Below are positions 18,293 through 26,799 of a stretch of 64,000 nucleotides of DNA, one piece after another. This DNA is from Pseudophaeobacter sp965641885 (GTDB taxonomy: Bacteria; Pseudomonadota; Alphaproteobacteria; Rhodobacterales; Rhodobacteraceae), in the NCBI GenBank assembly GCA_965641885.1, contig OZ282574.1, forward strand, positions 3,162,001 to 3,226,000, in the 5' to 3' direction. The first letter of the stretch is position 1; each line of letters opens with the position of its first letter. The notes below the pieces were generated by a model. The model saw nothing but the letters and a program-made list of their open reading frames with translations, ran no database searches and had not been told where the DNA came from. Made by a program: the position numbers and the translations under genes.

Positions 18293-18985
18293 ATGCCCGA
18301 TTCAGAACTTTCCGACATTCGGGACCTGCACCTGTTTACCGCGATGGAAGATGAGCATTTTCAACGGCTCCTGCGCGCGTCTTATGTGCAAAACTTCCCC
18401 CCCCAGATTGAGCTGATTTCCGAAGGGGACCCCAGCGACTTTTTGCATATTTTGCTGTCGGGGTCGGTGGATCTGTTTTCCTGCTGGAACGACCGTGAAA
18501 CCAGCATGGCAACAGTACGCCCGGTCTCGACCTTTATTCTGGCCGCCACAATCAAGGATGCGCCCTATCTGATGTCGGCGCGGACCATGGAGAAAAGTCG
18601 CATCGCCCTTATTCCCAGCCAGGATGTGCGCGAGGTTTTTGACAAGGACAGCCAGTTCGCCCGCGCCCTCGTCGGAGAGTTGGCGCAGTGTTATCGCGGC
18701 GTGATCAAGAACACCAAAGAGCTGAAGCTGCGCACCTCTCTGGAACGGCTGGCAAACTACCTGTTGCGCCTGCAGGCCCGCACTGGCGGCAATCAGACCT
18801 TCACCCTGGACGCTGAAAAACGCCGCCTGGCCTCGGTGCTGGGCATGACCTCAGAAAACCTCAGCCGCGCCTTCAAAAGCCTGCAGCCCTATGGGGTCAC
18901 CGTAAAGGGCAGGCAGATCACCATCAGTAATCAGCAGGATCTTGAGGGGTTTGCCAAACCCAATCCGCTGATCGACAACCGCTAG
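18293..18985 (+). CDS. Crp/Fnr family transcriptional regulator, NarR-like
   Basis: This 230-residue protein has an N-terminal cyclic-nucleotide-binding-type beta-barrel (about 10-120), a dimerisation helix, and a C-terminal winged helix with the recognition region RRLASVLGMTSENLSRAFKSL. It has no N-terminal cysteine cluster, only isolated cysteines (FSCWND and AQCYRG), so it should not be an O2-sensing Fe-S FNR. Position and sequence fit NarR, the nitrate/nitrite-responsive activator divergent from narK in Paracoccus; a DNR/NNR-type NO sensor is the alternative. The ATG at 18293 is preferred to the upstream in-frame GTG at 18281. The gene is divergent from the nar operon and the two share a region with two FNR-like boxes. 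Confidence 0.85.
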   Translation: MPDSELSDIRDLHLFTAMEDEHFQRLLRASYVQNFPPQIELISEGDPSDFLHILLSGSVDLFSCWNDRETSMATVRPVSTFILAATIKDAPYLMSARTMEKSRIALIPSQDVREVFDKDSQFARALVGELAQCYRGVIKNTKELKLRTSLERLANYLLRLQARTGGNQTFTLDAEKRRLASVLGMTSENLSRAFKSLQPYGVTVKGRQITISNQQDLEGFAKPNPLIDNR

Positions 18986-19034
18986 TCCCTAATCCCACCA
19001 GGGCCGGGCAGCCGCTTGTCACCGCCAGAGCCTG

Positions 19035-20582
19035 CTAGCTCCGCCGGATTTCCAGTCTTGCCCGTAGACCGCGACTGCCGCGCTCAAAGCGCAGGCTGCC
19101 GCCATGCTGCTCGGCCACGGTGGCGACAATGGTCAGCCCCAGGCCAAATCCGTCGATGGCAGTACTGTTGGCGCCGCGCTGAAACGGCGCCAGCACCGCC
19201 TCAACCTCTGCTACAGTGAGCTCGGATCCCTCGTCCTGTACCGTAATGACGGCCCTTTCTGAGGTCGCCTCCAGCCGCACCTCAGCGCGGCGGCCGTATT
19301 TCAGGGCATTGTCCACCAGATTTGTCAGCGCACGTTGCAACAGGATGGGGCGCGCGGTGACCAGCACCCGGCGCGCATCCGGCAGACCCGCCTGTCCTGT
19401 CTGCTCCGCCTGCTCCGTCTGTCCTAGCTGTCCTGCTTTTCCAGTCTGCCCGGCACGCGCGGAAAACAGCGATTGCGCGCCCGGCACCCCTTCGGATCGC
19501 CAGGGCAGATAGGTCACCGGCTTGCCCAGATCCTGATAATCCGCCACCAGCGCCTCTACCAGAGCCGAGAGCGAAATCTGGCGCGGCACCTCCAGGCTCA
19601 GCTCGGACCGGGTATAGGTCAGAACGCTTTCGATCATGCCGGTCATGCTGTCGATATCCGCCTCAAGCCTGTGCCGCAGCTCCTTGTCCTGGATCAGGGC
19701 AGCGCGCAGCCGCAGGCGCGTGGCGGGCGTGCCAAGATCATGGCTGACTCCAGAGAGAACCGTCGCCCGTTTGGCGATCTGCTCCCGGGCGCCCGCAAGA
19801 TGCGCGTTCACCGCCGTCACGATATCTCGCAACTCTTCGGGACCACGGGTGGAATAGCTGTCAGGCCCCCCAACCGAGCGCCGCTGCCGCAGCAAATCTG
19901 CAAAAGCGCCAAAGCGCGCGGTGACCTCGGCGCTTTGGCTCAACAAGATGGCCAGCCCCAGAGCCGCCAGCAAGACCGCAGGCAAACGCAGATCGCGGGG
20001 GGCGGCAGCGCAGCCCCAGAGTTCTGTGCCGTCTATCTGCTGCCATGGCCCCTCGCCCAGATGGGCAAAGACAATGGCATCACTGCAATAGGTTGCCAAC
20101 AGTCGGGTCACAGCACCCAGTTTCTCGGCTGCTGTTTGCAACGCGGCGGTCTCAAGATCTGCAACCGCATAGCGGCGGCTGTCGGAAAGGATCACCAAAC
20201 GCAGCGCCGGGCCGCCAACTGCGCCAAGACCAACAGGTGTTCTCTGCCTGCCTCCCTTGTCAAATGAGGAGGACTGGATTGAGACCTCGGTCACAAAGCC
20301 CGGCCCCCGAATATCCGCCTGTTGCCGGATCCATTGCGCCACGCTCTGCGACTGTTCTGGCCCAGAGGCCTCCGGCAGGACGACACCCGTCAGCCCTGCA
20401 GGCAGCGGCGCCACTCCCTGCAGGGAGTGATACAACAAGACCCCCGCCATTTGATTGCGCAGCAGATGCTCCTGCCAGACCCGAGTTGAGTGCAGCCAAA
20501 GTGTTGCTGTCAAAACCCCCAGCCCAAAGCCCGCGAGGATCCAGACCCGCGCCAAGGCCCTGAGATGCAGCCCGCGCCTCAC
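19035..20582 (-). CDS. Two-component sensor histidine kinase (EnvZ/GtrS-like)
   Basis: This 515-residue membrane kinase has a first membrane segment at about residues 14-32, a periplasmic domain, a second membrane segment near 200-215, a HAMP-like linker, the H-box GVSHDLGTPATRLRLR (about 280-295) and a C-terminal ATPase with NLVDNALKYG and GFGLGLTIV. Two oddities stand out. The G1 box reads DEGSEL rather than the usual DxGxG, and a Gly/Gln/Thr-rich imperfect repeat (about residues 374-400, bases 19381-19460) is inserted before the N-box. Both could weaken ATP binding, although the frame is intact. Its start overlaps the stop of the upstream response regulator. The divergent glucose-type ABC operon suggests a sugar-sensing role like GtrS/GltR of Pseudomonas, which is inference. 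Confidence 0.85.
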   Translation of the reverse strand: MRRGLHLRALARVWILAGFGLGVLTATLWLHSTRVWQEHLLRNQMAGVLLYHSLQGVAPLPAGLTGVVLPEASGPEQSQSVAQWIRQQADIRGPGFVTEVSIQSSSFDKGGRQRTPVGLGAVGGPALRLVILSDSRRYAVADLETAALQTAAEKLGAVTRLLATYCSDAIVFAHLGEGPWQQIDGTELWGCAAAPRDLRLPAVLLAALGLAILLSQSAEVTARFGAFADLLRQRRSVGGPDSYSTRGPEELRDIVTAVNAHLAGAREQIAKRATVLSGVSHDLGTPATRLRLRAALIQDKELRHRLEADIDSMTGMIESVLTYTRSELSLEVPRQISLSALVEALVADYQDLGKPVTYLPWRSEGVPGAQSLFSARAGQTGKAGQLGQTEQAEQTGQAGLPDARRVLVTARPILLQRALTNLVDNALKYGRRAEVRLEATSERAVITVQDEGSELTVAEVEAVLAPFQRGANSTAIDGFGLGLTIVATVAEQHGGSLRFERGSRGLRARLEIRRS

Positions 20583-21325
20583 TCTGTCGGCTCTTCGCTG
20601 ACGTCCACCGCCAGCACATAGCCAATGCCGCGCGCGGTCCGCAGCAATTGCGGATCCTTCGGGTCACTCTCGATCTTTGAGCGCAGCCGTCCCACCAGCA
20701 TGTCTATCGCCCGTCCCGAACCTTCGCCTTCGGCCACTGGCCCCGTGGTATGATTTTCCTGCAGGCCAGCCTGGATTTCTTCGCGCTGCAAAGGAATATG
20801 CGGGTTGGCCAAAAACACCTTGAGCAGGCTGGTCTCGCGCTGCGACAGCGCCACCTGAAACCCCTGCGGCGACAGCACCTCGTCGCGCTTGCCGTCATAG
20901 GTCCAGCCGCCAAAGCGAAACAGCGCCAGACGGCGGCGATACACCAGCGAGGCGCTGCGACTGGCCCGTTGTAAAACCGCCCTGAGCCGGGCCAGCAACA
21001 GCTCGGGGTTAAAGGGCTTGGCGATATAGTCGTCGGCGCCCCCCTCATATCCGGCCATGCGCTGATGGTCCTGCGACAGCGCTGACACCAGGATGATCGG
21101 CACATCCTGTTCTGCGCGCAGCCGGGCGCAGATCTCGACACCGTTCTCTGGCCCCAGCATCACATCCAGCAGGATCAGATCCACCCGTCCAGCCTGCATA
21201 TGAGCGCGGATCTCGGCCTCGCTTTCGGCGGGCAGCGCGATAAAGCCGTTTTGCTGCAGAAACTGCGTCAGCATGCTGCGGGTCTCTGCATCGTCATCGA
21301 CCACCAAAAGCCGGGGAATCGCCAT
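20579..21325 (-). CDS. OmpR-family response regulator (GltR-like)
   Basis: This 248-residue DNA-binding regulator has an N-terminal receiver (about 1-120) with the acidic pair in LLVVDDDAE, the phospho-acceptor aspartate in LILLDVMLGPENG and the conserved lysine in YIAKPFNPE. The C-terminal winged helix has LSQRETSLLKVFLANP and IDMLVGRLRSKIE. It is transcribed first, with a 4-base overlap with the kinase gene. Divergence from the gts-like transporter suggests it controls that operon; I have no direct evidence of its target. Confidence 0.9.
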   Translation of the reverse strand: MAIPRLLVVDDDAETRSMLTQFLQQNGFIALPAESEAEIRAHMQAGRVDLILLDVMLGPENGVEICARLRAEQDVPIILVSALSQDHQRMAGYEGGADDYIAKPFNPELLLARLRAVLQRASRSASLVYRRRLALFRFGGWTYDGKRDEVLSPQGFQVALSQRETSLLKVFLANPHIPLQREEIQAGLQENHTTGPVAEGEGSGRAIDMLVGRLRSKIESDPKDPQLLRTARGIGYVLAVDVSEEPTE

Positions 21326-21661
21326 CTCGTCTGCCTCCGTCTTTTGTCTTTTGTTGGCCGCGGCCTTGCAGCATTGGGGTAAAACGCCAAGGATACCACC
21401 ACGGATATGGCCGAGACTGCCCTACTTTCCCGCCACAGTTAACTGCAAGGTAACAAGATGTAACGGAACCGGCTGTTTTCTTCGCCCTGCCCCGGTCTGA
21501 GCCACGCTCAACCATTGCGACTGCGCCCGCTGTCAGCGCAGGCTGGCCGCAATACAGCCGCACCATATGCGGCACCTGCGTTCAGGGCTTTGCAAACAGT
21601 GCCCAGGGCGCAATTTTGGGACCCGGGAGGGGTCCTTTGACCAAAATGGGAGGAAATAGTC
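21326..21661. other. Divergent regulatory region between the response regulator and the sugar ABC operon
   Basis: This 336-bp region has no supported gene. It should hold the promoters for both operons. Its main visible structure is the hairpin just before the substrate-binding protein gene (21613-21647). I could not identify a clear response-regulator box by eye. Confidence 0.6.
21613..21647 (+). promoter_or_regulatory. Inverted repeat/hairpin just upstream of the sugar-binding protein gene
   Basis: Outer arms ATTTTGG (21613-21619) and CCAAAAT (21641-21647) enclose an inner GACCC/GGGTC stem (21620-21624 with 21630-21634). The structure ends two bases before the ribosome binding site GGAGGAA. 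It could be an operator or a leader RNA hairpin affecting translation. Confidence 0.5.
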
Positions 21662-22906
21662 ATGAGAAGATCCGTATTTGCGGCAGCCTCGGCGCTGGCG
21701 CTTGCAGGCGCATCCATTGCCCAGGCCGGGCCACAGGCAGAGGTTCTGCACTGGTGGACCTCGGGCGGCGAGGCCAAGTCCGTAGCCGTATTGCAGCAGG
21801 AATTTTCGGCCAATGGCGGCACCTGGACCGATATGCCGGTGGCTGGCGGCGGCGGTGACGCGGCCATGACCGCCCTGCGCGCCCGCGTGCTGTCCGGCAA
21901 CGCCCCCACAGCTGTGCAGCTGAAAGGCCCTGCCATTCAGGAATGGTACGAAGAGGGTGTGCTTGCCAATATTTCCGCCGTGGCCGAGGCCGAGGGCTGG
22001 GACAAGGTGCTGCCCGCCTCGATCGCCGCCCATATGAAATGCGAAGGCCAGTGGTGCGCGGCACCGGTCAATGTGCACCGGGTTGACTGGCTCTGGGCCA
22101 ATGCCGAGATCCTCAAGGCCAACGGGATTGAGATGCCAACCAGCTGGGCGGAATTCAACGCCGCTGCAGACAAGCTGCAGGCCGCCGGGGTGATCCCGCT
22201 GGCCCATGGTGGTCAGGCCTGGCAGGACGCCACGGTTTTTGAAGTGGTTGCTCTTGGCATTCTGGGCGCAGAGGGTTTCCAGCAGGCCTTTGTCGATCTG
22301 GATCCCGCGATGCTGGCCTCTGACGAAATGGTCGCGGTGTTTGACCAGATGCGCAAGATGCGCGGTTACGTGGACAGCAATTTTCCCGGTCGCGACTGGA
22401 ACCTTGCCACCTCGATGGTGATGAATGGCGAGGCCGCCTTTCAGATCATGGGTGACTGGGCCAAGGGCGAATTCCTGGCAGCTGGCAAAGTGCCGGGTGA
22501 GGACTTCCTCTGTGCTTCGGCGCCCGGAGCGGGCTTTCTCTACAATGTCGACAGCTTTGCCATGTTCGATGTTGCAGGCGATGACAAACAGGACGGTCAG
22601 GCGCTTTTGGCCAAGCTGATCGTGGGGCAGAATTTCCAGAAGGTGTTCAACCTCAACAAGGGCTCGATCCCGGCGCGGGTTGATGTCCCAATGGAAGAGT
22701 TCGACAGCTGTGCGCATCTTTCAGCCGCTGACATGACCGCAAGCTCAAAGGACGGCTCACTGCTGCCCAGCTATGCCCATGGCATGGCAATGCGCGGCGC
22801 CCAGTCCGGTGCCATCACCGATGTCGTCACAGCACATTTCAACTCTGATATGTCCTCGGCAGATGCCGTGGCGATGCTGGTTGACGCCGTGGCAAACTCG
22901 CTCTGA
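21662..22906 (+). CDS. Sugar (glucose/mannose-type) ABC transporter substrate-binding protein
   Basis: This 414-residue periplasmic protein has a cleavable signal peptide (about residues 1-22, ending IAQA). The mature start AEVLHWWTSGGEAKSV is typical of the GtsA/glucose-mannose cluster of family 1 binding proteins, as are VHRVDWLWANAEIL and the MGDWAKGEF segment. A good GGAGG site lies just upstream. It is followed by two permeases, an ATPase and glucokinase in one operon, so glucose is the probable ligand; other hexoses are possible. Confidence 0.9.
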   Translation: MRRSVFAAASALALAGASIAQAGPQAEVLHWWTSGGEAKSVAVLQQEFSANGGTWTDMPVAGGGGDAAMTALRARVLSGNAPTAVQLKGPAIQEWYEEGVLANISAVAEAEGWDKVLPASIAAHMKCEGQWCAAPVNVHRVDWLWANAEILKANGIEMPTSWAEFNAAADKLQAAGVIPLAHGGQAWQDATVFEVVALGILGAEGFQQAFVDLDPAMLASDEMVAVFDQMRKMRGYVDSNFPGRDWNLATSMVMNGEAAFQIMGDWAKGEFLAAGKVPGEDFLCASAPGAGFLYNVDSFAMFDVAGDDKQDGQALLAKLIVGQNFQKVFNLNKGSIPARVDVPMEEFDSCAHLSAADMTASSKDGSLLPSYAHGMAMRGAQSGAITDVVTAHFNSDMSSADAVAMLVDAVANSL

Positions 22907-22935
22907 GCCCTGCCGCCTTGTCTCACAAGACATCC

Positions 22936-22962
22936 TCGCCCCGGTTTGATATGCCGGGGCGA
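22936..22962 (+). promoter_or_regulatory. Intercistronic stem-loop after the sugar-binding protein gene
   Basis: A perfect 9-bp inverted repeat TCGCCCCGG / CCGGGGCGA with a 9-base loop lies 30 bp after the binding-protein stop and before the first permease. Such hairpins often stabilise the binding-protein mRNA and lower downstream expression. No T-tract follows, so it is not a classical terminator. Confidence 0.7.
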
Positions 22963-22988
22963 CACTCGACTTCAAAGGGCACGATCCA

Positions 22989-23861
22989 ATGATCGCATGG
23001 CTGGAACGGCAGATCCCCAAGATGGTGCTGGCACCCTCGTTTGTGGCGATCCTCATCTTTGTCTATGGCTTTATCGCCTGGACCGCCTGGATTTCTTTGA
23101 CCCGCTCAAAGCTGTTGCCAAAATATGAGCTGCACGGGTTTATCCAATACAAACGACTGCTTGCCTCGCCGCGCTGGGAGACGGCAATGGACAACCTGTT
23201 CATTTTTGGCGCGCTGTTTATCGGCATCTCAATGTTGCTGGGGCTGATGCTGGCGATCCTGCTGGATCAGAAAATCCGCATCGAAGGCGTGCTGCGCACC
23301 ATCTACCTCTACCCGATGGCGCTGTCGATGATTGTGACAGGGACGGCCTGGAAATGGATCATGAACCCCGGATTGGGGATCGAGGCCATGGTGCGGGGAT
23401 GGGGATTTGAGAGCTTCACCTTCAATTGGGTGATTGACCCCAAAATGGCGATTTATGCCGTGGTGATCGCCGGAGTCTGGCAGGCGTCTGGCTTTGTCAT
23501 GGCGCTGTTTCTGGCGGGGCTGCGCAGTGTCGACGGTGAGATCATCAAGGCCGCACAGGTCGATGGTATCCCCGGCTGGCGGATCTATTCCGCCATCATC
23601 CTGCCCTCGATGGCGCCGATTTTCCTGTCTGCCTTTATCGTGCTGGCTCACCTGGCGATCAAAAGCTTTGATCTGGTGGTGGCCCTCACCGGCGGCGGTC
23701 CCGGCTACGCCACCGACCTGCCCGCAACCTATATGTATGCCATGGCCTTCTCACGCGGCGACATCGGCCAGGCCGCCAGCTCTGCCATGGTGATGATGGG
23801 CGTCGTCTTTGCCATCGTGGTGCCCTATCTCTATTCCGAACTGAGGGCGAAACATGACTGA
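22989..23861 (+). CDS. Sugar ABC transporter permease (MalF-type)
   Basis: This 290-residue inner-membrane protein has about six membrane segments. The EAA-type cytoplasmic loop for contact with the ATPase is visible as IIKAAQVDGIPGWRIYSAIILP near residues 180-200. It is the first of the two permeases of the glucose-type importer, and its stop overlaps the start of the next gene (23854). Confidence 0.92.
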   Translation: MIAWLERQIPKMVLAPSFVAILIFVYGFIAWTAWISLTRSKLLPKYELHGFIQYKRLLASPRWETAMDNLFIFGALFIGISMLLGLMLAILLDQKIRIEGVLRTIYLYPMALSMIVTGTAWKWIMNPGLGIEAMVRGWGFESFTFNWVIDPKMAIYAVVIAGVWQASGFVMALFLAGLRSVDGEIIKAAQVDGIPGWRIYSAIILPSMAPIFLSAFIVLAHLAIKSFDLVVALTGGGPGYATDLPATYMYAMAFSRGDIGQAASSAMVMMGVVFAIVVPYLYSELRAKHD

Positions 23862-24768
23862 ATTTAGCTATTCTGCCCCAACCACTCCCCCGGCCGCGCA
23901 CACTGCGGCGCCTCGGTATGGACAGACCGCCCTGCGCTGGCTGCTGTTCACCCTGCTGGGCCTGTTTGCGCTGTTTTACCTGATGCCGCTATTTGTCATG
24001 GTCACAACCTCGCTCAAAAGCCTGGAGGAAATCCGCAGCGGCAGCCTGGTTGCCTTTCCGCGCGAAGTGACCTTTGAGGCCTGGCGCACCGCCTGGTCCG
24101 GCGCCTGCACCGGCATTCAATGCGAAGGCCTGCAGCCCTATTTCTGGAACTCGGTGCTGCTGGCGGTGCCGGCCGTGCTGATCTCAAGCTTTCTGGGCGC
24201 CGCCAATGGCTATGTGATCGCCCAGTGGAATTTTCGCGGCGCCAATCTGATCTTTTCTGCCATGCTGTTTGGCTGCTTCATTCCCTTTCAGGTGGTCCTG
24301 CTGCCAATGGCCCGGATGCTGGGACTGATGGGGCTGGCGGGCACCATTCCGGGGTTGATCTTTGCCCATGTGATCTATGGGATCGGCTTTACCACGCTGT
24401 TTTTCCGCAATTTCTATGTCACCATTCCCAGTGATCTGGTTAAGGCCGCCAAGGTCGACGGTGCTGGGTTTTTCCGCATCTTCTGGTCGATCTTTCTGCC
24501 GCTCAGCCTGCCGATCATTGTGGTCACGGTGATCTGGCAGTTCACCCAGATCTGGAACGACTTTTTGTTTGGCGTAAGCTTCAGCCAGGCCGGCACCCAG
24601 CCCATCACGGTCGCCCTGAACAACATCGTAAACTCCACCACCGGCGTCAAAGAATACAACGTCGACATGGCGGCCGCGATCATCGCTGGTCTGCCGACGC
24701 TGCTGGTCTATGTGGTTGCTGGCAAATACTTTATTCGCGGCCTCACCGCCGGCTCTGTAAAAGGCTAA
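23854..24768 (+). CDS. Sugar ABC transporter permease (MalG-type)
   Basis: This 304-residue inner-membrane protein has six predicted membrane segments and the EAA-type loop LVKAAKVDGAGFFRIFWSI near residues 195-213. The proline- and alanine-rich N-terminal tail (about 25 residues) is cytoplasmic. It starts inside the previous permease gene (8-base overlap), so the two permeases are produced together. Confidence 0.92.
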   Translation: MTEFSYSAPTTPPAAHTAAPRYGQTALRWLLFTLLGLFALFYLMPLFVMVTTSLKSLEEIRSGSLVAFPREVTFEAWRTAWSGACTGIQCEGLQPYFWNSVLLAVPAVLISSFLGAANGYVIAQWNFRGANLIFSAMLFGCFIPFQVVLLPMARMLGLMGLAGTIPGLIFAHVIYGIGFTTLFFRNFYVTIPSDLVKAAKVDGAGFFRIFWSIFLPLSLPIIVVTVIWQFTQIWNDFLFGVSFSQAGTQPITVALNNIVNSTTGVKEYNVDMAAAIIAGLPTLLVYVVAGKYFIRGLTAGSVKG

Positions 24769-24772
24769 TGCT

Positions 24773-25870
24773 ATGATCCCGATTCTGGACATCAAGAACC
24801 TCAGTAAAAACTACGGCGCCGTGCAGATCCTTAACGATGTCAACGTCGCGATTGATCCGGGCGAATTTCTGGTGCTGGTCGGCCCCTCGGGCTGTGGCAA
24901 GTCCACGCTGCTGAACTGCATCGCCGGGCTTGAGCCGATCTCGGGCGGCGCCATCAGCATTGGCGGGCGCGACATGACACAGGTCAGCCCCAAAGACCGC
25001 GACATCGCCATGGTGTTCCAGTCCTACGCGCTTTACCCGACCATGACTGTGGCCAAGAACATCACCTTTGGCATGAAGGTGCGCGGGGTGGATGCCGCCA
25101 CCCAGGCGCAAAAGCTGGCAGAGGTGGCCCGGCAGTTGCAGATCGAGCCGCTGCTTGATCGCCGCCCCGGACAGCTCTCGGGCGGGCAGCGCCAGCGGGT
25201 TGCCATGGGGCGCGCCCTGGTGCGCGACCCCAAACTGTTCCTGTTTGACGAGCCGCTCTCTAATCTGGATGCAAAGCTGCGCGTCAGCATGCGCAGCGAG
25301 ATCAAAAAACTGCATCAAAACCTCGGCGCTACGATGGTCTATGTCACTCATGACCAGATCGAGGCCATGACACTTGCGACCAAGATTGTCGTGATGAAAG
25401 GCGGCGTGGTGCAGCAGATCGGCAGCCCGGCTGAGATCTACAACCACCCGGCCAATCTCTTTGTCGCTGATTTCATGGGCTCGCCTGCGATGAACCTGAT
25501 CCCTGCCCGCACCCGGCGTCAGGGCGATGGTATCCAGATCGAAATCGCCCGCGCCGAAGGCGCGCCTGTGGTGTTGCAGGGCAGCTATGGCCGCGATCTG
25601 CCCGCCGATGTCATCCTGGGTCTGCGCCCCGAAGATATCGTCGAGGCCGGGTTTCGCAGCGGCGCCACAGTGCAGGCCGCCAAGTGCCGCATTGATCTGG
25701 TCGAGCCCGCAGGCGCAGACACCTATGTGGTCTCGGAACTGGGCGGCAAACAGGTCACCGCAAGGCTGCACGCCGAGACAAAGGCCCAGCCCGGCGCCAT
25801 GCTGGACCTGGCCTTTGATCTGGCCAAGGTGTCCTTTTTTGCGCCGGATACCGGCGAGCGGCTGAACTGA
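24773..25870 (+). CDS. Sugar ABC transporter ATP-binding protein (MalK/UgpC-type)
   Basis: This 365-residue cytoplasmic ATPase has Walker A GPSGCGKST (about 39-47), the Q-loop in MVFQSYALYP, signature LSGGQRQR, Walker B LFLFDEPLSNLD, and the H-loop in YVTHDQIEAMT. The C-terminal ~120 residues form the OB-fold regulatory domain of the CUT1 family. It begins four bases after the second permease and powers the upstream permease pair. Confidence 0.95.
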   Translation: MIPILDIKNLSKNYGAVQILNDVNVAIDPGEFLVLVGPSGCGKSTLLNCIAGLEPISGGAISIGGRDMTQVSPKDRDIAMVFQSYALYPTMTVAKNITFGMKVRGVDAATQAQKLAEVARQLQIEPLLDRRPGQLSGGQRQRVAMGRALVRDPKLFLFDEPLSNLDAKLRVSMRSEIKKLHQNLGATMVYVTHDQIEAMTLATKIVVMKGGVVQQIGSPAEIYNHPANLFVADFMGSPAMNLIPARTRRQGDGIQIEIARAEGAPVVLQGSYGRDLPADVILGLRPEDIVEAGFRSGATVQAAKCRIDLVEPAGADTYVVSELGGKQVTARLHAETKAQPGAMLDLAFDLAKVSFFAPDTGERLN

Positions 25871-25872
25871 TC

Positions 25873-26799
25873 ATGACGCGTTTGGTTGCAGATCTTGGCG
25901 GCACCAATTGCCGCCTCGCACTGGTTGCAGAGGCTGGCCAGTCTTTTGGCGCCGCGAAAACCTACCGAAATGAACAGTTTGGCAGTTTTTCCGATCTGCT
26001 GACCACTTATCTTGCGCAGGAAGAGCCGCCGCAGATCTCGGAGATGGTCATTGCCGTTGCCGGACCGGTGAGCGCAGATGTAGCCAAGCTCACCAATCGG
26101 GGCTGGAGGATTTCGGCCCAAGAGCTGTCAGCGCAGCTCAATGGTGCTCGGGTTCACGTGCTCAATGATCTTAGTGCGCTGGGTCACGCCCTGCCAATGT
26201 TGAGAGGCCCCGATCTGGCCCAGTTGCACAGCCTGGGTGACGCTGAGACGCACCCGCAAAAGCTGGTTATTGGGATCGGCACGGGCTTTAATCTCAGCCC
26301 GCTCACCGTCGCCTCAAATGGTGTGATCTGTCTGGAAGCCGAGTACGGCCATGTCGCGTTACCGCTGGACTTGTATCGGGAACTGGCCGCCCGCTTGGGA
26401 GAGAAGGCCGTAGAGTTTCGCACGGTTGAGTGTTGCTTTTCCGGTCGCGGCTTTGAAGCGCTTTATGCTGCGGTCTCCCCTGACAGCCCTGCCCTGCCAG
26501 CCGCTGAGATCATGGCCAGGGCTCAGCAGCCCGAAACATCCGCATTTCTAGATTTTTATGCGCAGCTTCTGGCTCTGCTGGCCCGCAACCTGCTCAAAGG
26601 CTTTATGCCCCGGGGTGGGCTGTATTTTGCCGGAACCGTGGCCCGCAGCCTGCTCTGCAGCCCGGCAAAAGCAGCCTTTGTTGCGGAGTTCAGTCGCCCG
26701 GACCCACAATTTCCGGACATCAAAGCCCCGGTATTTTGCATTCTCGATGACGGAGCCGCGCTGAAAGGCTGTGCCGGGTTCACCTTCCCGGCGCTTTAA
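25873..26799 (+). CDS. glk: Glucokinase (Glk family)
   Basis: This 308-residue protein phosphorylates glucose with ATP to glucose 6-phosphate for the Entner-Doudoroff pathway. It belongs to the bacterial Glk family rather than ROK: the N-terminal LVADLGGTNCRLALV phosphate loop, the VLNDLSALGHALP substrate loop, GIGTGFNLSPL, and the EYGHVALP glutamate/histidine segment are visible. Its presence three bases after the ABC ATPase gene is the strongest hint that the transporter carries glucose. Its TAA stop (26797-26799) directly abuts the stop of the convergent SDR gene. Confidence 0.92.
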   Translation: MTRLVADLGGTNCRLALVAEAGQSFGAAKTYRNEQFGSFSDLLTTYLAQEEPPQISEMVIAVAGPVSADVAKLTNRGWRISAQELSAQLNGARVHVLNDLSALGHALPMLRGPDLAQLHSLGDAETHPQKLVIGIGTGFNLSPLTVASNGVICLEAEYGHVALPLDLYRELAARLGEKAVEFRTVECCFSGRGFEALYAAVSPDSPALPAAEIMARAQQPETSAFLDFYAQLLALLARNLLKGFMPRGGLYFAGTVARSLLCSPAKAAFVAEFSRPDPQFPDIKAPVFCILDDGAALKGCAGFTFPAL

